From Nitrospiraceae bacterium (lineage in GTDB: Bacteria > Nitrospirota > Nitrospiria > Nitrospirales > Nitrospiraceae), in contig DASPUC010000057.1 of NCBI GenBank assembly GCA_035623075.1, forward strand, positions 1 through 64,000: 64,000 nt of DNA. Reading direction: 5' to 3'. This document shows positions 37,009 to 45,735 of the stretch, one piece after another. The notes below the pieces were generated by a model, which did not search any database, had not been told where the DNA came from, and saw nothing but the letters and a program-made list of their open reading frames with translations. The position numbers were made by a program, and so were the translations under genes. Every line of letters starts with the position of its first letter. Within the stretch, counting starts at the first letter, position 1.

Positions 37009-40000
37009 ATGCCGCTCACCCGCTTTCATCCCCTTATTGCCGACTGGTTCCAATCGTCTATCGGAGTTCCGACGGACGTGCAGCAAGCTGCTTGGCCTGC
37101 CATCCAGTCAGGTCAAGACGCGCTGATCGCCGCGCCGACCGGATCGGGGAAAACCTTCGCGGCGTTCCTCTCCTGTATCGACCACCTGTTCAAGCAAGCT
37201 CTCGATCGGGCCCTCGATGACCACACGCAGGGGCTCTACGTTTCACCGCTCAAGGCCCTCAGCAACGACGTTCAGAAAAACCTACAACAGCCGTTAAACG
37301 ACATCGGGCAAGCCGCCTTGCAGGTTGGTTTACTGATGCCAGAACTGCGCGTGCTGGTGCGTACCGGTGATACGCCGATGGTGGAGCGCCAGCAGATGTT
37401 GAAACGTCCCCCGCACATTCTCGTGACGACGCCGGAATCACTCTTCATCCTGCTCACGGCCGAGAAGAGCCGCCGAATGCTCCAGACGGTCAAGACAGTC
37501 ATCGTGGACGAAATTCACGCTGTCGCTCCCAACAAGCGAGGTGCTCACCTAGCTCTGTCGCTCGAGCGCCTGGAGGCGTTGACTTTGGTCAAGCCGCAAC
37601 GGATTGGCCTGTCTGCGACCCAGCAGCCGATCGAAACCGTCGCGCAATTCCTCGTGGGTGATCGGCCCATGCCGACCATCATCGACGTAGGCCACAGGCG
37701 CGACATGGATCTAGCCGTCGAAGTGCCGAAAGATGAACTCAGCGCAGTTGCGACGAATGCCATTTGGGCCGAGGTCTACGATCGATTGGCCGACCTGGTC
37801 AGGCAGCATCGTTCGACGCTCGTGTTTGTGAATACCAGACGGCTGGCGGAACGGGTCTCACACCATCTCGAAGAGCGATTGCAGGACCTTGGTCCTGATG
37901 CTGTAGCAGCCCACCACGGCAGTTTGTCTCGCCAGATCAGATTATCGGCGGAAGAGCGGTTGAAAACAGGCAAGACGCGAGTCGTCGTGGCAACTGCGTC
38001 GTTGGAGTTGGGCATCGACATTGGAACAGTTGATTTGGTCTGCCAACTCGGCTCGCCTCGTGCGATTGCCACTGGTCTCCAACGAGTCGGACGCGCCGGT
38101 CACTGGATCAAGGCGATTCCCAAAGGCCGATTGTTTGCGCTCACGAGAGACGAACTGCTCGAATGCGCCGCCCTGGTACGAGCAATCCGCCGCAACATCC
38201 TCGATCGCATCAGCGTGCCACTAGCGCCGCTCGATGTGTTGGCGCAACAAGTGGTGGCGGCCAGCGCATCCGAGACCTGGCAGGTCGACGACCTCTTCGC
38301 GCTCTGCCGGCGGGCCCATCCTTATCGTGAGCTGGCTCGCAGAGAGTTTGAGGAAGTGCTGCGCATGTTGGCCGACGGAATCGCCACGCATCGAGGCCGT
38401 GGACAGGCGCACCTGTACTACGACCGCATCAATCACCGGATTAAAGGGCGTCGAGGGGCACGACTGGCGGCGATTACCTCCGGTGGGGCAATTCCCGACA
38501 CGGCGAACTATGCGGTCATAGCCGAGCCGGACGGTACGGTGGTGGGATCGGTGGACGAAGACTTTGCTGTGGAGAGTCTCGCTGGCGACATCATGTTGCT
38601 CGGGAATACGTCCTGGCGAATCAAGGGGATCGAGGCAGGGAAAGTCCGGGTCGAAGACGCGCAGGGAGCACCGCCCAACATTCCCTTTTGGCGCGGCGAA
38701 GCGCCGTCGCGCACGATCGAGTTATCAACCGAACTGTCGCTGCTTCGGCAGGAGATTGCGCAACGGGCTAGTGGCGCGGGGCATGTGGCGAGCGGTGGCC
38801 AAGATCTTTCGAACGCGCCTCTCGCCTCTCGCCTCTCGCCTCTTGCCTGGCTTCGCCAAGAATGTGCGCTCGATCAACGAGGCGCAGAACAGGCGGTGTG
38901 CTACGTCCTGGCCGGCCAGGCGGTACTCGGGACGGTGCCGACCCAGGAGACCATTGTCGCTGAACGATTCTTCGACGAAAGCGGCGGCATGCAGCTCGTG
39001 ATCCATGCGCCCTTCGGCGGTCGGATCAACCGGGCTTGGGGCCTGGCGCTCAGAAAACGGTTCTGTGTGACATTCGATTTCGAACTGCAGGCGGCCGCGA
39101 CGGACAACGGCATCGTGATTTCTTTGGGGGAGCGACATAGTTTCCGGTTAGAGTCAGTCTTTGGCTATCTCCACAGTCACTCAGTTCGTGAGGTTTTGGT
39201 CCAAGCGCTGTTGCAAGCGCCGATGTTCATGACTCGCTGGCGGTGGAATGCGAGCCGGGCGTTGGTGTTGCTTAGGTTTGCCGGGGGGAAGAAAGTCCCG
39301 CCTCAGATTCAGCGGATGAAAGCCGAGGATCTTCTGGCAGCCGTGTTCCCCGATGCCATAGCCTGTCAGGACAATATAGTCGGCGAACGAACGAGACAAA
39401 TTCCCGACCATCCGCTCGTCAACGAGACAGTGCGGGACTGTTTGACCGAGGCAATGGATGTCGAAGGGCTCACGCATCTGCTCAAACGGATCGAGGCTGG
39501 TGCGATCCGTTGCGTGGCCGTGGATACGCCAGCACCCTCACCCTTCTCCCATGAAATTCTGAACGCGAATCCCTACGCCTTTCTCGACGATGCACCGCTG
39601 GAGGAACGCCGGGCCCGGGCAGTGGAGATGCGGAGAACACTCCCGGCAACCTTGGCCGATGAGGTCGGTGCGCTCGACCCTGCTGCGATCGAAGAAGTGG
39701 CGCGTGAATCTTGGCCGGTAGTCCGCGATGCCGATGAATGCCACGATGCCTTACTCACATTGCTGTGGGTGCCTGAATCGATGGCCACTGGTTGGGGGCC
39801 GTTTCTCTGCACGCTTGTTGAGTCCTGCCGTGCTGAGATCGTTACTGCCAGTGGTGAGAGGCAAGGGGCTAGAGAAATATCCTCCCCCTCGCCTCACGGC
39901 TCACGCCTCACGCCTAACTTTGTGAGGGGATGGGTTGCGACGGAAAATCGGGATCGGGTTGAAAAGTTGTTAGCGGGAAGCGGGGATGAGACGACGCTCG

Positions 40001-41490
40001 ATGCCATCGTTCTCGGTTGGATGGAAAGCATCGGCCCCACGACTGCGACAGAATTGGCTGCTCGGCTGCGTTTTCCGACGGAGTCAGTGGATCAATCATT
40101 CATACGCCTCGAAGCCTCGGGTCAGGTCCTGCGCGGCCGATTCCGGGCCGCACAGGTACGAGGCGAGAGGCGAGTGGCGAGTAGTACGGAAGAAATCTCG
40201 ACCCTCTCGCCCCTTGCCCCTGGCCCCTTGCCTGCTTCGGAAGAGTGGTGCCATCGTCGCTTGTTGGCACGCATCCATCGGCTGACGATCGGGAAACTGC
40301 GAAAAGAAGTAGAGCCGGTGACTGCAGCCGAGTTCATGCGATTTCTGCTGCAATGGCAGCGTGTCGCGCCAGGATCGCGTCAACATGCAGAAGCGGGGCT
40401 TTTGGAAGTGGTGAAGCTGCTTGCGGGATTCGAAGCCGCAGCATCCGCCTGGGAACCGCAGCTGTTGCGCGTTCGTCTCGCGAAATATGAGCCGGAGCTC
40501 CTGGACCGACTCTGCTTGAGTGGAGCGGTCAGTTGGGGCCGGTTATCTCCTCATCCACGCCTAACTCAAAGTGCTGAACTTGATCGGGCACGCCGGATCG
40601 TTCCAACCAGTCTGGCTCCGATCAGCCTGTTCCCACGCGAGGAGAGTGAGTGGTTGATGGAGGCGTTCCATGCTGACGCTGCATCGGCTGGGCCTGAACC
40701 GTTTGCTCACTTGACCGCCGTAGCACAGGACCTGCGACGTGCCTTGCAGGAACGAGGTGCAAGCTTCTTCGCCGATCTGGTGCGGATGACCAACCATCTT
40801 CCGACAGAAGTGGAAGATGGGCTCTGGGAACTTGTAGCCGCCGGCTTAGTCACAGCCGACGGGTTCGACAATCTCCGTGCCCTCATGGACCCTCGCCGCC
40901 GCCGGGCGGAAGGACGTGAACGGTCCCGTCGGCCTCGGCATGCAGCCGGTCGGTGGTCTCTCTTACGACAGGCAAGTGGTACGAGGCTAGAGGCTAGAGG
41001 TGAATCAAACAGTAACCCCTCGCCTCTTGCCCCGCGCCTCTCGCCAAACTCGTCATCGGAACGAGTCGCTCACCAACTGCTCCGCCGCTACGGCGTCGTG
41101 TTCCGAGATCTCCTCGCGCGTGAGTCAGTGGTCCAATCGTGGCGCGATCTGCTGGTGGCCTATCGACGAATGGAGCTGAAAGGAGAAATCCGCGGCGGAC
41201 GCTTTGTCTCGGGGTTCGTCGGTGAGCAGTTCGCCTTACCCGAAGCCGTCGAAGCACTTCGTGCGATCAGGAAGGGTCACGGGTCGGCTGGCGCGATAGA
41301 AATGAAACTCTCCGCCTGCGATCCGCTGAATCTTGTCGGTGTGATTCTGCCAGGCCCCCGGGTTGCAGCCGTTCCAACCAACTTCATTGTCTTCCGCGAC
41401 GGCCTTCCTGTTCGGACCGTGACGGCCAGAGGAGGAGGTGAGGATCGAGGTCAGGTCGCGCAACTCTCTCACGGCACTCCTGCTGGATAA
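37009..41490 (+). CDS. lhr: ATP-dependent helicase Lhr, long form
   Basis: A 1493-residue superfamily 2 helicase. Motif I is APTGSGKT near residue 44, motif II is DEIH, then SAT, and motif VI is QRVGRAGH, followed by the Lhr winged-helix/core region and a long C-terminal extension. Length and order match the E. coli Lhr-type enzyme (about 1500 residues) used in DNA repair. The gene is interrupted, in frame, by four short insertions made of 7-bp repeats (38766-38848, 39851-39916, 40157-40233, 40978-41046). They encode linker-like Ser/Pro/Leu/Arg segments such as PLASRLSP. Since the frame stays open, the protein is probably made. Confidence 0.92.
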   Translation: MPLTRFHPLIADWFQSSIGVPTDVQQAAWPAIQSGQDALIAAPTGSGKTFAAFLSCIDHLFKQALDRALDDHTQGLYVSPLKALSNDVQKNLQQPLNDIGQAALQVGLLMPELRVLVRTGDTPMVERQQMLKRPPHILVTTPESLFILLTAEKSRRMLQTVKTVIVDEIHAVAPNKRGAHLALSLERLEALTLVKPQRIGLSATQQPIETVAQFLVGDRPMPTIIDVGHRRDMDLAVEVPKDELSAVATNAIWAEVYDRLADLVRQHRSTLVFVNTRRLAERVSHHLEERLQDLGPDAVAAHHGSLSRQIRLSAEERLKTGKTRVVVATASLELGIDIGTVDLVCQLGSPRAIATGLQRVGRAGHWIKAIPKGRLFALTRDELLECAALVRAIRRNILDRISVPLAPLDVLAQQVVAASASETWQVDDLFALCRRAHPYRELARREFEEVLRMLADGIATHRGRGQAHLYYDRINHRIKGRRGARLAAITSGGAIPDTANYAVIAEPDGTVVGSVDEDFAVESLAGDIMLLGNTSWRIKGIEAGKVRVEDAQGAPPNIPFWRGEAPSRTIELSTELSLLRQEIAQRASGAGHVASGGQDLSNAPLASRLSPLAWLRQECALDQRGAEQAVCYVLAGQAVLGTVPTQETIVAERFFDESGGMQLVIHAPFGGRINRAWGLALRKRFCVTFDFELQAAATDNGIVISLGERHSFRLESVFGYLHSHSVREVLVQALLQAPMFMTRWRWNASRALVLLRFAGGKKVPPQIQRMKAEDLLAAVFPDAIACQDNIVGERTRQIPDHPLVNETVRDCLTEAMDVEGLTHLLKRIEAGAIRCVAVDTPAPSPFSHEILNANPYAFLDDAPLEERRARAVEMRRTLPATLADEVGALDPAAIEEVARESWPVVRDADECHDALLTLLWVPESMATGWGPFLCTLVESCRAEIVTASGERQGAREISSPSPHGSRLTPNFVRGWVATENRDRVEKLLAGSGDETTLDAIVLGWMESIGPTTATELAARLRFPTESVDQSFIRLEASGQVLRGRFRAAQVRGERRVASSTEEISTLSPLAPGPLPASEEWCHRRLLARIHRLTIGKLRKEVEPVTAAEFMRFLLQWQRVAPGSRQHAEAGLLEVVKLLAGFEAAASAWEPQLLRVRLAKYEPELLDRLCLSGAVSWGRLSPHPRLTQSAELDRARRIVPTSLAPISLFPREESEWLMEAFHADAASAGPEPFAHLTAVAQDLRRALQERGASFFADLVRMTNHLPTEVEDGLWELVAAGLVTADGFDNLRALMDPRRRRAEGRERSRRPRHAAGRWSLLRQASGTRLEARGESNSNPSPLAPRLSPNSSSERVAHQLLRRYGVVFRDLLARESVVQSWRDLLVAYRRMELKGEIRGGRFVSGFVGEQFALPEAVEALRAIRKGHGSAGAIEMKLSACDPLNLVGVILPGPRVAAVPTNFIVFRDGLPVRTVTARGGGEDRGQVAQLSHGTPAG
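38766..38848. repeat. Heptamer palindrome 1 inside lhr
   Basis: Left arm: degenerate ggctagtggcgcggggc... (38766-38798). Right arm: four cgcctct-type heptamers ending tgcct (38815-38848), roughly complementary to the left arm. It is read in frame as residues about 586-613, giving the segment NAPLASRLSPLA. Confidence 0.75.
39851..39916. repeat. Heptamer palindrome 2 inside lhr
   Basis: The left arm ggtgagaggcaaggggctag faces a right arm of cgcctca/cggctca/cgcctca heptamers across about 12 bp. Read in frame as residues about 948-969, giving SPSPHGSRLTPN. Confidence 0.75.
40157..40233. repeat. Heptamer palindrome 3 inside lhr
   Basis: The left arm is gaggcga repeated (gaggcgagaggcgagtggcga); the right arm cgcccct/tgcccct/ggcccct/tgcct is its degenerate complement. 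Read in frame as residues about 1050-1075, giving STLSPLAPGPLP. Confidence 0.75.
40978..41046. repeat. Heptamer palindrome 4 inside lhr
   Basis: The left arm gaggctagaggctagaggtga faces cgcctcttgccccgcgcctct. Read in frame as residues about 1324-1346, giving NPSPLAPRLSPN. Confidence 0.75.
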
Positions 41491-41523
41491 CAGCCTTCTC
41501 GTGCCAGTTGAAAGGTATGAAAT

Positions 41524-41555
41524 GGCGCGGGAAGCCTCGTATTGCTCCCCGCGCC
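41524..41555. terminator. Hairpin between convergent lhr and the DUF2330 fusion gene
   Basis: An 8-bp stem, ggcgcggg (41524-41531) with cccgcgcc (41548-41555), and a 16-nt loop in the short space between two convergent genes. On the minus strand it is followed by CATTTCATACC, modestly T-rich. Likely a bidirectional terminator. Confidence 0.5.
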
Positions 41556-41567
41556 GGCTGACAGGAT

Positions 41568-43787
41568 TCAATTATTCCATAACCGCTGATACCACTTCGT
41601 GTCGTCGCTCGTCGGCAACGCAGCGATGTTCATCGCCTTCCGGATGTCACCAATGTTCCAACCGGTCAGCGTCGCCAGTGTCTGCGCCTCCCGCTCATAA
41701 CGCTCGCGCAGTTGTTGCCGATAGGTCGCAGCGGCGGGACACTCATCCGTTCCGGTCCAGGCATGGCGCAGAATGTAGCGGGCTTGGAAGTTGGAGCGAT
41801 CCGACGTTTCCTGGAAGATCAGATCTTCGGGAAAATGTATTGCGTCATAGCGAACATGCAGCCTGGTGAGGAAGACGTTCTGAGCCTGCCCCCTCAACAT
41901 CTTCCCGCCATTGTCCTGCCAAAACACGCCAAGGCCACGCAGCTCCTCAGCAGAGAGCGGGTTGGCGGCGCAGGGGTCGCACCAGTTCATGTCCCAGGCA
42001 TATTCCAGGAACACGCCGCGTTCATTCTCGCGTTTCACTTGCTGCGTAAACAGGTCACGATAAAAGTCGCCGAACTTGTCTTTCACGTACAAGGGAATCT
42101 CCTGCGCTTCCGGCAGGCGCACAGTCCGATAGTTCGTCGTTTCCACGCGCCCTTGCTTTGTCAGGAAGTACACGAAGAGTTCCTGCGTACCATCCGCATT
42201 CACTGTGCCGAGACGGATCGGTAGCACGAACTTCGGCGACTCGAAGGCGATCTGGAGCGGCCGGAGGTGGGTAAAGCCGAGCTTCGCTTGCTCTGTGAGA
42301 TTGACCTTTGCCACAAAGAACTTCAGGCCTTGTTTGAGATAACTGTGCAACACGGAGGAGGCGCCGGTCGGAATGCGGTAGCCGTTTTCCGTCAGCCAGG
42401 TTTCGAGCCCGGCGCTCTCTTTGGCCGAGAGGATCAGGATGTCGTACTCCCCAACAGTGTACTGTGCCTCGACGGTCACACCCAAGGCCCTGTCCCGTTC
42501 CAGCTTTCCGGCGGCAGCCTGAGGCATACTCTTCAGCGCGTCCATCTTGCGCTCCATCAGGCCATAGCGGAGGCAGGGATTCTCATCGAAGTATTCAACC
42601 AATCGGGGCGCGGAATAATCGGCGAGATGTTTCAAGACAGCCGTGTCGCCGACATGAATTTGGTCTTTCTCCAGCACCGTCGGCACCGGCACCACCAATG
42701 CGAATTCCTTCACGTCGCCTTTGAAGTCATTGGCCATCGTGATAACGGTCTTGTCGTCATGACGGGCGATAGCGACCTCCGACGCTTTGTTGAAGAGTTT
42801 CGTGTCGGCCTTGCCGACATAGAAGCCGCAGAAAGCAGAAGCGGATCCACTCCAAAAGAACAGACCGATGAAAAACGTCAGCGCAAGGACGAGCGGGCGT
42901 GTCATAACAACCTCCTTTGGTAATGAAGGAACAGGGACGATGAGTGGTGTTGAGGGATGGCCGACCGAAGGACGGGACCAATCGTATTGGGAACCGGGAA
43001 ACATGCGATCGATCAGCGGGACCAGCGGCGAGCACACGATCAACCCCCAGAGCGGCCCGTTGGGACGCCACAACACGAACTGCACGAAGAGAGCAGCCAC
43101 CGCGACCAGAAAGGTGAAGAAAATGCGGCCAGCCCGAGCATTCGGCGTGGTCTTCGGGTCCGAGATCATGAAGAAGGAAAAGATGAGCAGCGTGACGCTT
43201 TCGATTTGATGCAACGGGATGGTCAAGGGATCGCCGAGCCACAGCGCCCGTGTGACCAGCAGGCCAAGATAGAAGGCAAGGAATGACAGCGTGACGTCCG
43301 CCCGAGCCGCCCGAGTGACGACGAGGCTACCCATGCAGGCAATGAGAAAACCGAGCCAGGCGACCTGTCCCCATTGTCCCGGCGAGATCCAGCCAAGGCC
43401 GCTCACGATGACGACGACGAGCGCGAGGTTCGTCGGGTTGAAGATGTGTTTCTTGTTCCAGCGGATGACGAATTTGCTACCGATCGCGATGAGCGCAGCC
43501 AGGGCGACGACGAAAAGAACGTTAGTCCGGAGGAAGATACAGAGACCCACGGCTGAAACGAACGCGCTGAGAGGGTCGAACGACGGCAGCTTATAGAGGC
43601 GTGTGCCGGCATATTGTGTGAGTAGCGTCACGCCAAATGTGATAGCGATCTGTGCAAGCGAAACATCGAAGTGCAGCCAGAGCAGCCCGTAAGTCAGGAG
43701 CGTACCTAGGCTGGCGATCTGGTAGAGGCGGGGGTCGCGCCAACTGGCGGTCTTGCCCGATCGACTTTTCTCGTTGTCCTGTCCCAT
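41568..43787 (-). CDS. RnfD-like membrane domain fused in frame to an exported DUF2330 protein
   Basis: One 739-codon frame holds two apparent proteins. Residues 1-294 form a membrane protein with about eight helices and the RnfD/NqrB-like block KHIFNPTNLALV. Residues 295-739 match DUF2330: a full signal peptide (TRPLVLALTFFIGLFFWSGSASAFCGF), then VVPVPTV, LVEYFDENPC and FVYFLTKQGR. A perfect AAAGGAGG lies 5 bp before the ATG at 42905, so the second part (445 residues) can be made alone. Loss of the first gene's stop is the simplest explanation. No other rnf gene is near. A true fusion would place DUF2330 outside, behind one extra helix. Confidence 0.72.
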   Translation of the reverse strand: MGQDNEKSRSGKTASWRDPRLYQIASLGTLLTYGLLWLHFDVSLAQIAITFGVTLLTQYAGTRLYKLPSFDPLSAFVSAVGLCIFLRTNVLFVVALAALIAIGSKFVIRWNKKHIFNPTNLALVVVIVSGLGWISPGQWGQVAWLGFLIACMGSLVVTRAARADVTLSFLAFYLGLLVTRALWLGDPLTIPLHQIESVTLLIFSFFMISDPKTTPNARAGRIFFTFLVAVAALFVQFVLWRPNGPLWGLIVCSPLVPLIDRMFPGSQYDWSRPSVGHPSTPLIVPVPSLPKEVVMTRPLVLALTFFIGLFFWSGSASAFCGFYVGKADTKLFNKASEVAIARHDDKTVITMANDFKGDVKEFALVVPVPTVLEKDQIHVGDTAVLKHLADYSAPRLVEYFDENPCLRYGLMERKMDALKSMPQAAAGKLERDRALGVTVEAQYTVGEYDILILSAKESAGLETWLTENGYRIPTGASSVLHSYLKQGLKFFVAKVNLTEQAKLGFTHLRPLQIAFESPKFVLPIRLGTVNADGTQELFVYFLTKQGRVETTNYRTVRLPEAQEIPLYVKDKFGDFYRDLFTQQVKRENERGVFLEYAWDMNWCDPCAANPLSAEELRGLGVFWQDNGGKMLRGQAQNVFLTRLHVRYDAIHFPEDLIFQETSDRSNFQARYILRHAWTGTDECPAAATYRQQLRERYEREAQTLATLTGWNIGDIRKAMNIAALPTSDDTKWYQRLWNN
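42903..42918 (-). promoter_or_regulatory. Internal ribosome-binding site and start for the DUF2330 protein
   Basis: Reading leftwards, AAAGGAGG (42911-42918) is followed by TTGTT and an ATG at 42905-42903 that opens a perfect signal peptide. This is one of the best Shine-Dalgarno sequences in the window and lies inside the longer frame. Confidence 0.75.
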
Positions 43788-44123
43788 GAAGTCCTCCCTT
43801 CACAGGAGGATATGGGGCGAGGTTCTATTTCCTTTCACGAGACATCAAGGAAAGTCGGAAGCCTTGTCGTACGCGGAATTAGAGGACGGCACCCATGTTG
43901 GTTCCTTGCTCGCTGAGCGCGCACGCAGGGTCAATTAGATAGCCAAATTACGGGCGGTGCTCGCTCAATGCGCGCAGTCGAACCACTCATGGGTGCCGCC
44001 CAGGAGAAGCCCTCGGGAGCGTTGACAATTGGTTGGACACGAGCAAGAATCACGCGTTAATTCGGAGTCTTTCGGTACGTACTATGCTGGTCAGTATCAT
44101 AAACAGTTAGATACCTCACGCTC
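43788..44123. other. Intergenic region, 336 bp, with an inverted repeat
   Basis: No supported gene. An 11-bp inverted repeat, cggcacccatg (43887-43897) and catgggtgccg (43988-43998), brackets about 90 bp in which the short string gctcgct followed by gcgc also occurs twice. A 61-codon frame across 43753-43938 overlaps the fusion gene and has no ribosome-binding site. The purpose of the inverted repeat is unknown. Confidence 0.4.
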
Positions 44124-44387
44124 ATGAATCGCGTCGCCGTTCTTTTCCATCTGAGAGAAGCCAAGGAAGAACTTGATCGCACGATTGCGGAGATTGCCAA
44201 CGACTCGACATATGACTTCGAAGTGTTCCAGATTGCCATGAGTCACCTTTACCACCACCTCAACACTGCGTGGAATGGAAGAGACGCTTCTGCCGAGCAA
44301 CACAGAGAATGTGCTCAGAGCGATTTTGATGCTTGGCGGAAATTCCCACGAAATGCAGACCGTTTACTCGATGACGATGATACCTAA
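44124..44387 (+). CDS. Small hypothetical protein, soluble helical
   Basis: 87 residues, highly charged, with two predicted helices (LREAKEELDRTIAEIAND and FEVFQIAMSHLYHHLNTAW). No signal peptide, and no ribosome-binding site that I can see. The amphipathic pattern and Trp residues look like real protein rather than a random frame. No family recognised. Confidence 0.5.
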   Translation: MNRVAVLFHLREAKEELDRTIAEIANDSTYDFEVFQIAMSHLYHHLNTAWNGRDASAEQHRECAQSDFDAWRKFPRNADRLLDDDDT

Positions 44388-44535
44388 CACCCCTATAGAG
44401 CTAACAGCCAGCCCACTTCTCCGTTGCCGAACGACTGAGTAATTCATTGGTGCGCCGTATCGGTGGGCGTCACGCACAGGTGTGGGGGTAGAAAACGCTG
44501 TCTGGTACCGTTTCATGTCTGATTGATCACTGGCG

Positions 44536-44760
44536 ATGAAGGAGTATCGCAAGAATCGGCTCGTGCAGATCGGCTTCTGGCTGCTGGTGATCGGTTCAGG
44601 GCCGCTTTGGGGTATCATTCTGCTTGCCGAAATTGGCCTCTGGCCTGATCCCAACCCGAATCCCATCGGTCCGGGCTTGTTGTTCTTCTTTACATTCTGG
44701 CCGGCGGTGATCTGTCTTGCCATCGGCGTCTCTCAAGTCCGGCGTAAGCAGCGGGGTTGA
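44536..44760 (+). CDS. Small two-helix membrane protein
   Basis: 74 residues with two membrane helices (FWLLVIGSGPLWGIILLAEIGL and GPGLLFFFTFWPAVICLAIGV) joined by a short DPNPNP turn, and basic tails on both ends. The RxxQIGFWLL opening and PDPNPN turn look conserved in character, but the role is unknown. The start lacks a clear Shine-Dalgarno. Confidence 0.65.
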   Translation: MKEYRKNRLVQIGFWLLVIGSGPLWGIILLAEIGLWPDPNPNPIGPGLLFFFTFWPAVICLAIGVSQVRRKQRG

Positions 44761-44856
44761 GAAGAGAACCTTCGGCGGACCGAGGAAGTTTCGTCTGCAT
44801 TCAGGTACAATGCCAGCGAGTATGCTTACACGTCGCCGTAGGCTGGAGGAACCGTT

Positions 44857-45732
44857 ATGACCCCCATCGTCACCATTCCTTTACAAGAGTGGAATGAACA
44901 ATGTCCTGTCTCGGTCCAAGAAAACGCACTGTGCGCGCTCGAAGAAGGGAGTGTCTTGTTCTTTCCACAACTCCGCTTCGTCATGGAAGAGACGGAACGG
45001 TATCTGCTGTCCCCGGCAACTGCGGCAAAAAGCAAGAATGTCAGCTGGGACGTAGCCACCGGAACGTTGAGCGGGAGCAGCCTTGATGAGACGGCAACGA
45101 GAACCTTACGGGCCATGATGCAACGCTTCGCCAGTTCCAGCAAGAATTTGGTCCTGAACCTGTTTCCCCGCTATGCATCAAGCATCAGTCAGGCTCGAAC
45201 CAGCTTCCGTCCCGTCGAAATCCTTGGACGGACGAGGTCCTGGCGAAAAGACGATACGCGGTTGCATGTCGATAGCTTTCCGTCGTCACCCGTCCAGGAC
45301 AAGAGGATCCTTCGCATCTTCTGTAACATCAATCCAGACGGACGAGGTCGTTTTTGGAGGCTTGGCGAATCGTTTCCTTCCGTCCCGGGTCGGTATGTTT
45401 CGTCTCTATCCGCCCCTCTGTGGGGTAGTAGCCAGCTACTTCGTTTGTTGCGGATTACAAAAAGCCGACGAACCGCGTATGACCATTTCATGTTGCAGTT
45501 ACACGACCGTATGAAAACAGACTTGGATTACCAGTCCGGGGCAAAGCAGATCTCGTATGATTTCCCGCCGGGCAGCACCTGGATGGCATTCACCGATCAA
45601 GTCTCGCACGCGGCTATGAGCGGGCAGCATCTTTTTGAGCAGACTTTTTACGTGCTGGTTGTTTCTATGAAGGACCCGTCGAGGTCGCCATTGCGAGTAC
45701 TTGAGCGGCTGACAGGTCAAACGCTGACGTGA
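44857..45732 (+). CDS. Kdo hydroxylase (KdoO-like, Fe(II)/2-oxoglutarate type)
   Basis: This 291-residue protein matches the Kdo 3-hydroxylase family, which converts the outer Kdo of lipid A-Kdo2 to Ko. The iron-ligand pair is the HxD in RLHVDSFPS, a second histidine lies in QVSHAAMSGQ, and ILRIFCNINPDGRGRFWRLGE is a family hallmark. GGAGG lies about 6 bp before the ATG. Its presence implies a Kdo-containing outer membrane. It ends only 3 bp before the convergent anti-sigma-like gene. Confidence 0.85.
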   Translation: MTPIVTIPLQEWNEQCPVSVQENALCALEEGSVLFFPQLRFVMEETERYLLSPATAAKSKNVSWDVATGTLSGSSLDETATRTLRAMMQRFASSSKNLVLNLFPRYASSISQARTSFRPVEILGRTRSWRKDDTRLHVDSFPSSPVQDKRILRIFCNINPDGRGRFWRLGESFPSVPGRYVSSLSAPLWGSSQLLRLLRITKSRRTAYDHFMLQLHDRMKTDLDYQSGAKQISYDFPPGSTWMAFTDQVSHAAMSGQHLFEQTFYVLVVSMKDPSRSPLRVLERLTGQTLT

Positions 45733-45735
45733 AGG

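Noticed and set aside
38766-41046. CRISPR-like repeats in the Lhr gene
   Set aside because: Units are 7 bp, degenerate and arranged as inverted arms; there are no spacers and no cas genes.
43753-43938. Small rightward frame in the gap before 44124
   Set aside because: It overlaps the fusion gene start on the other strand, has no ribosome-binding site and no protein-like character.
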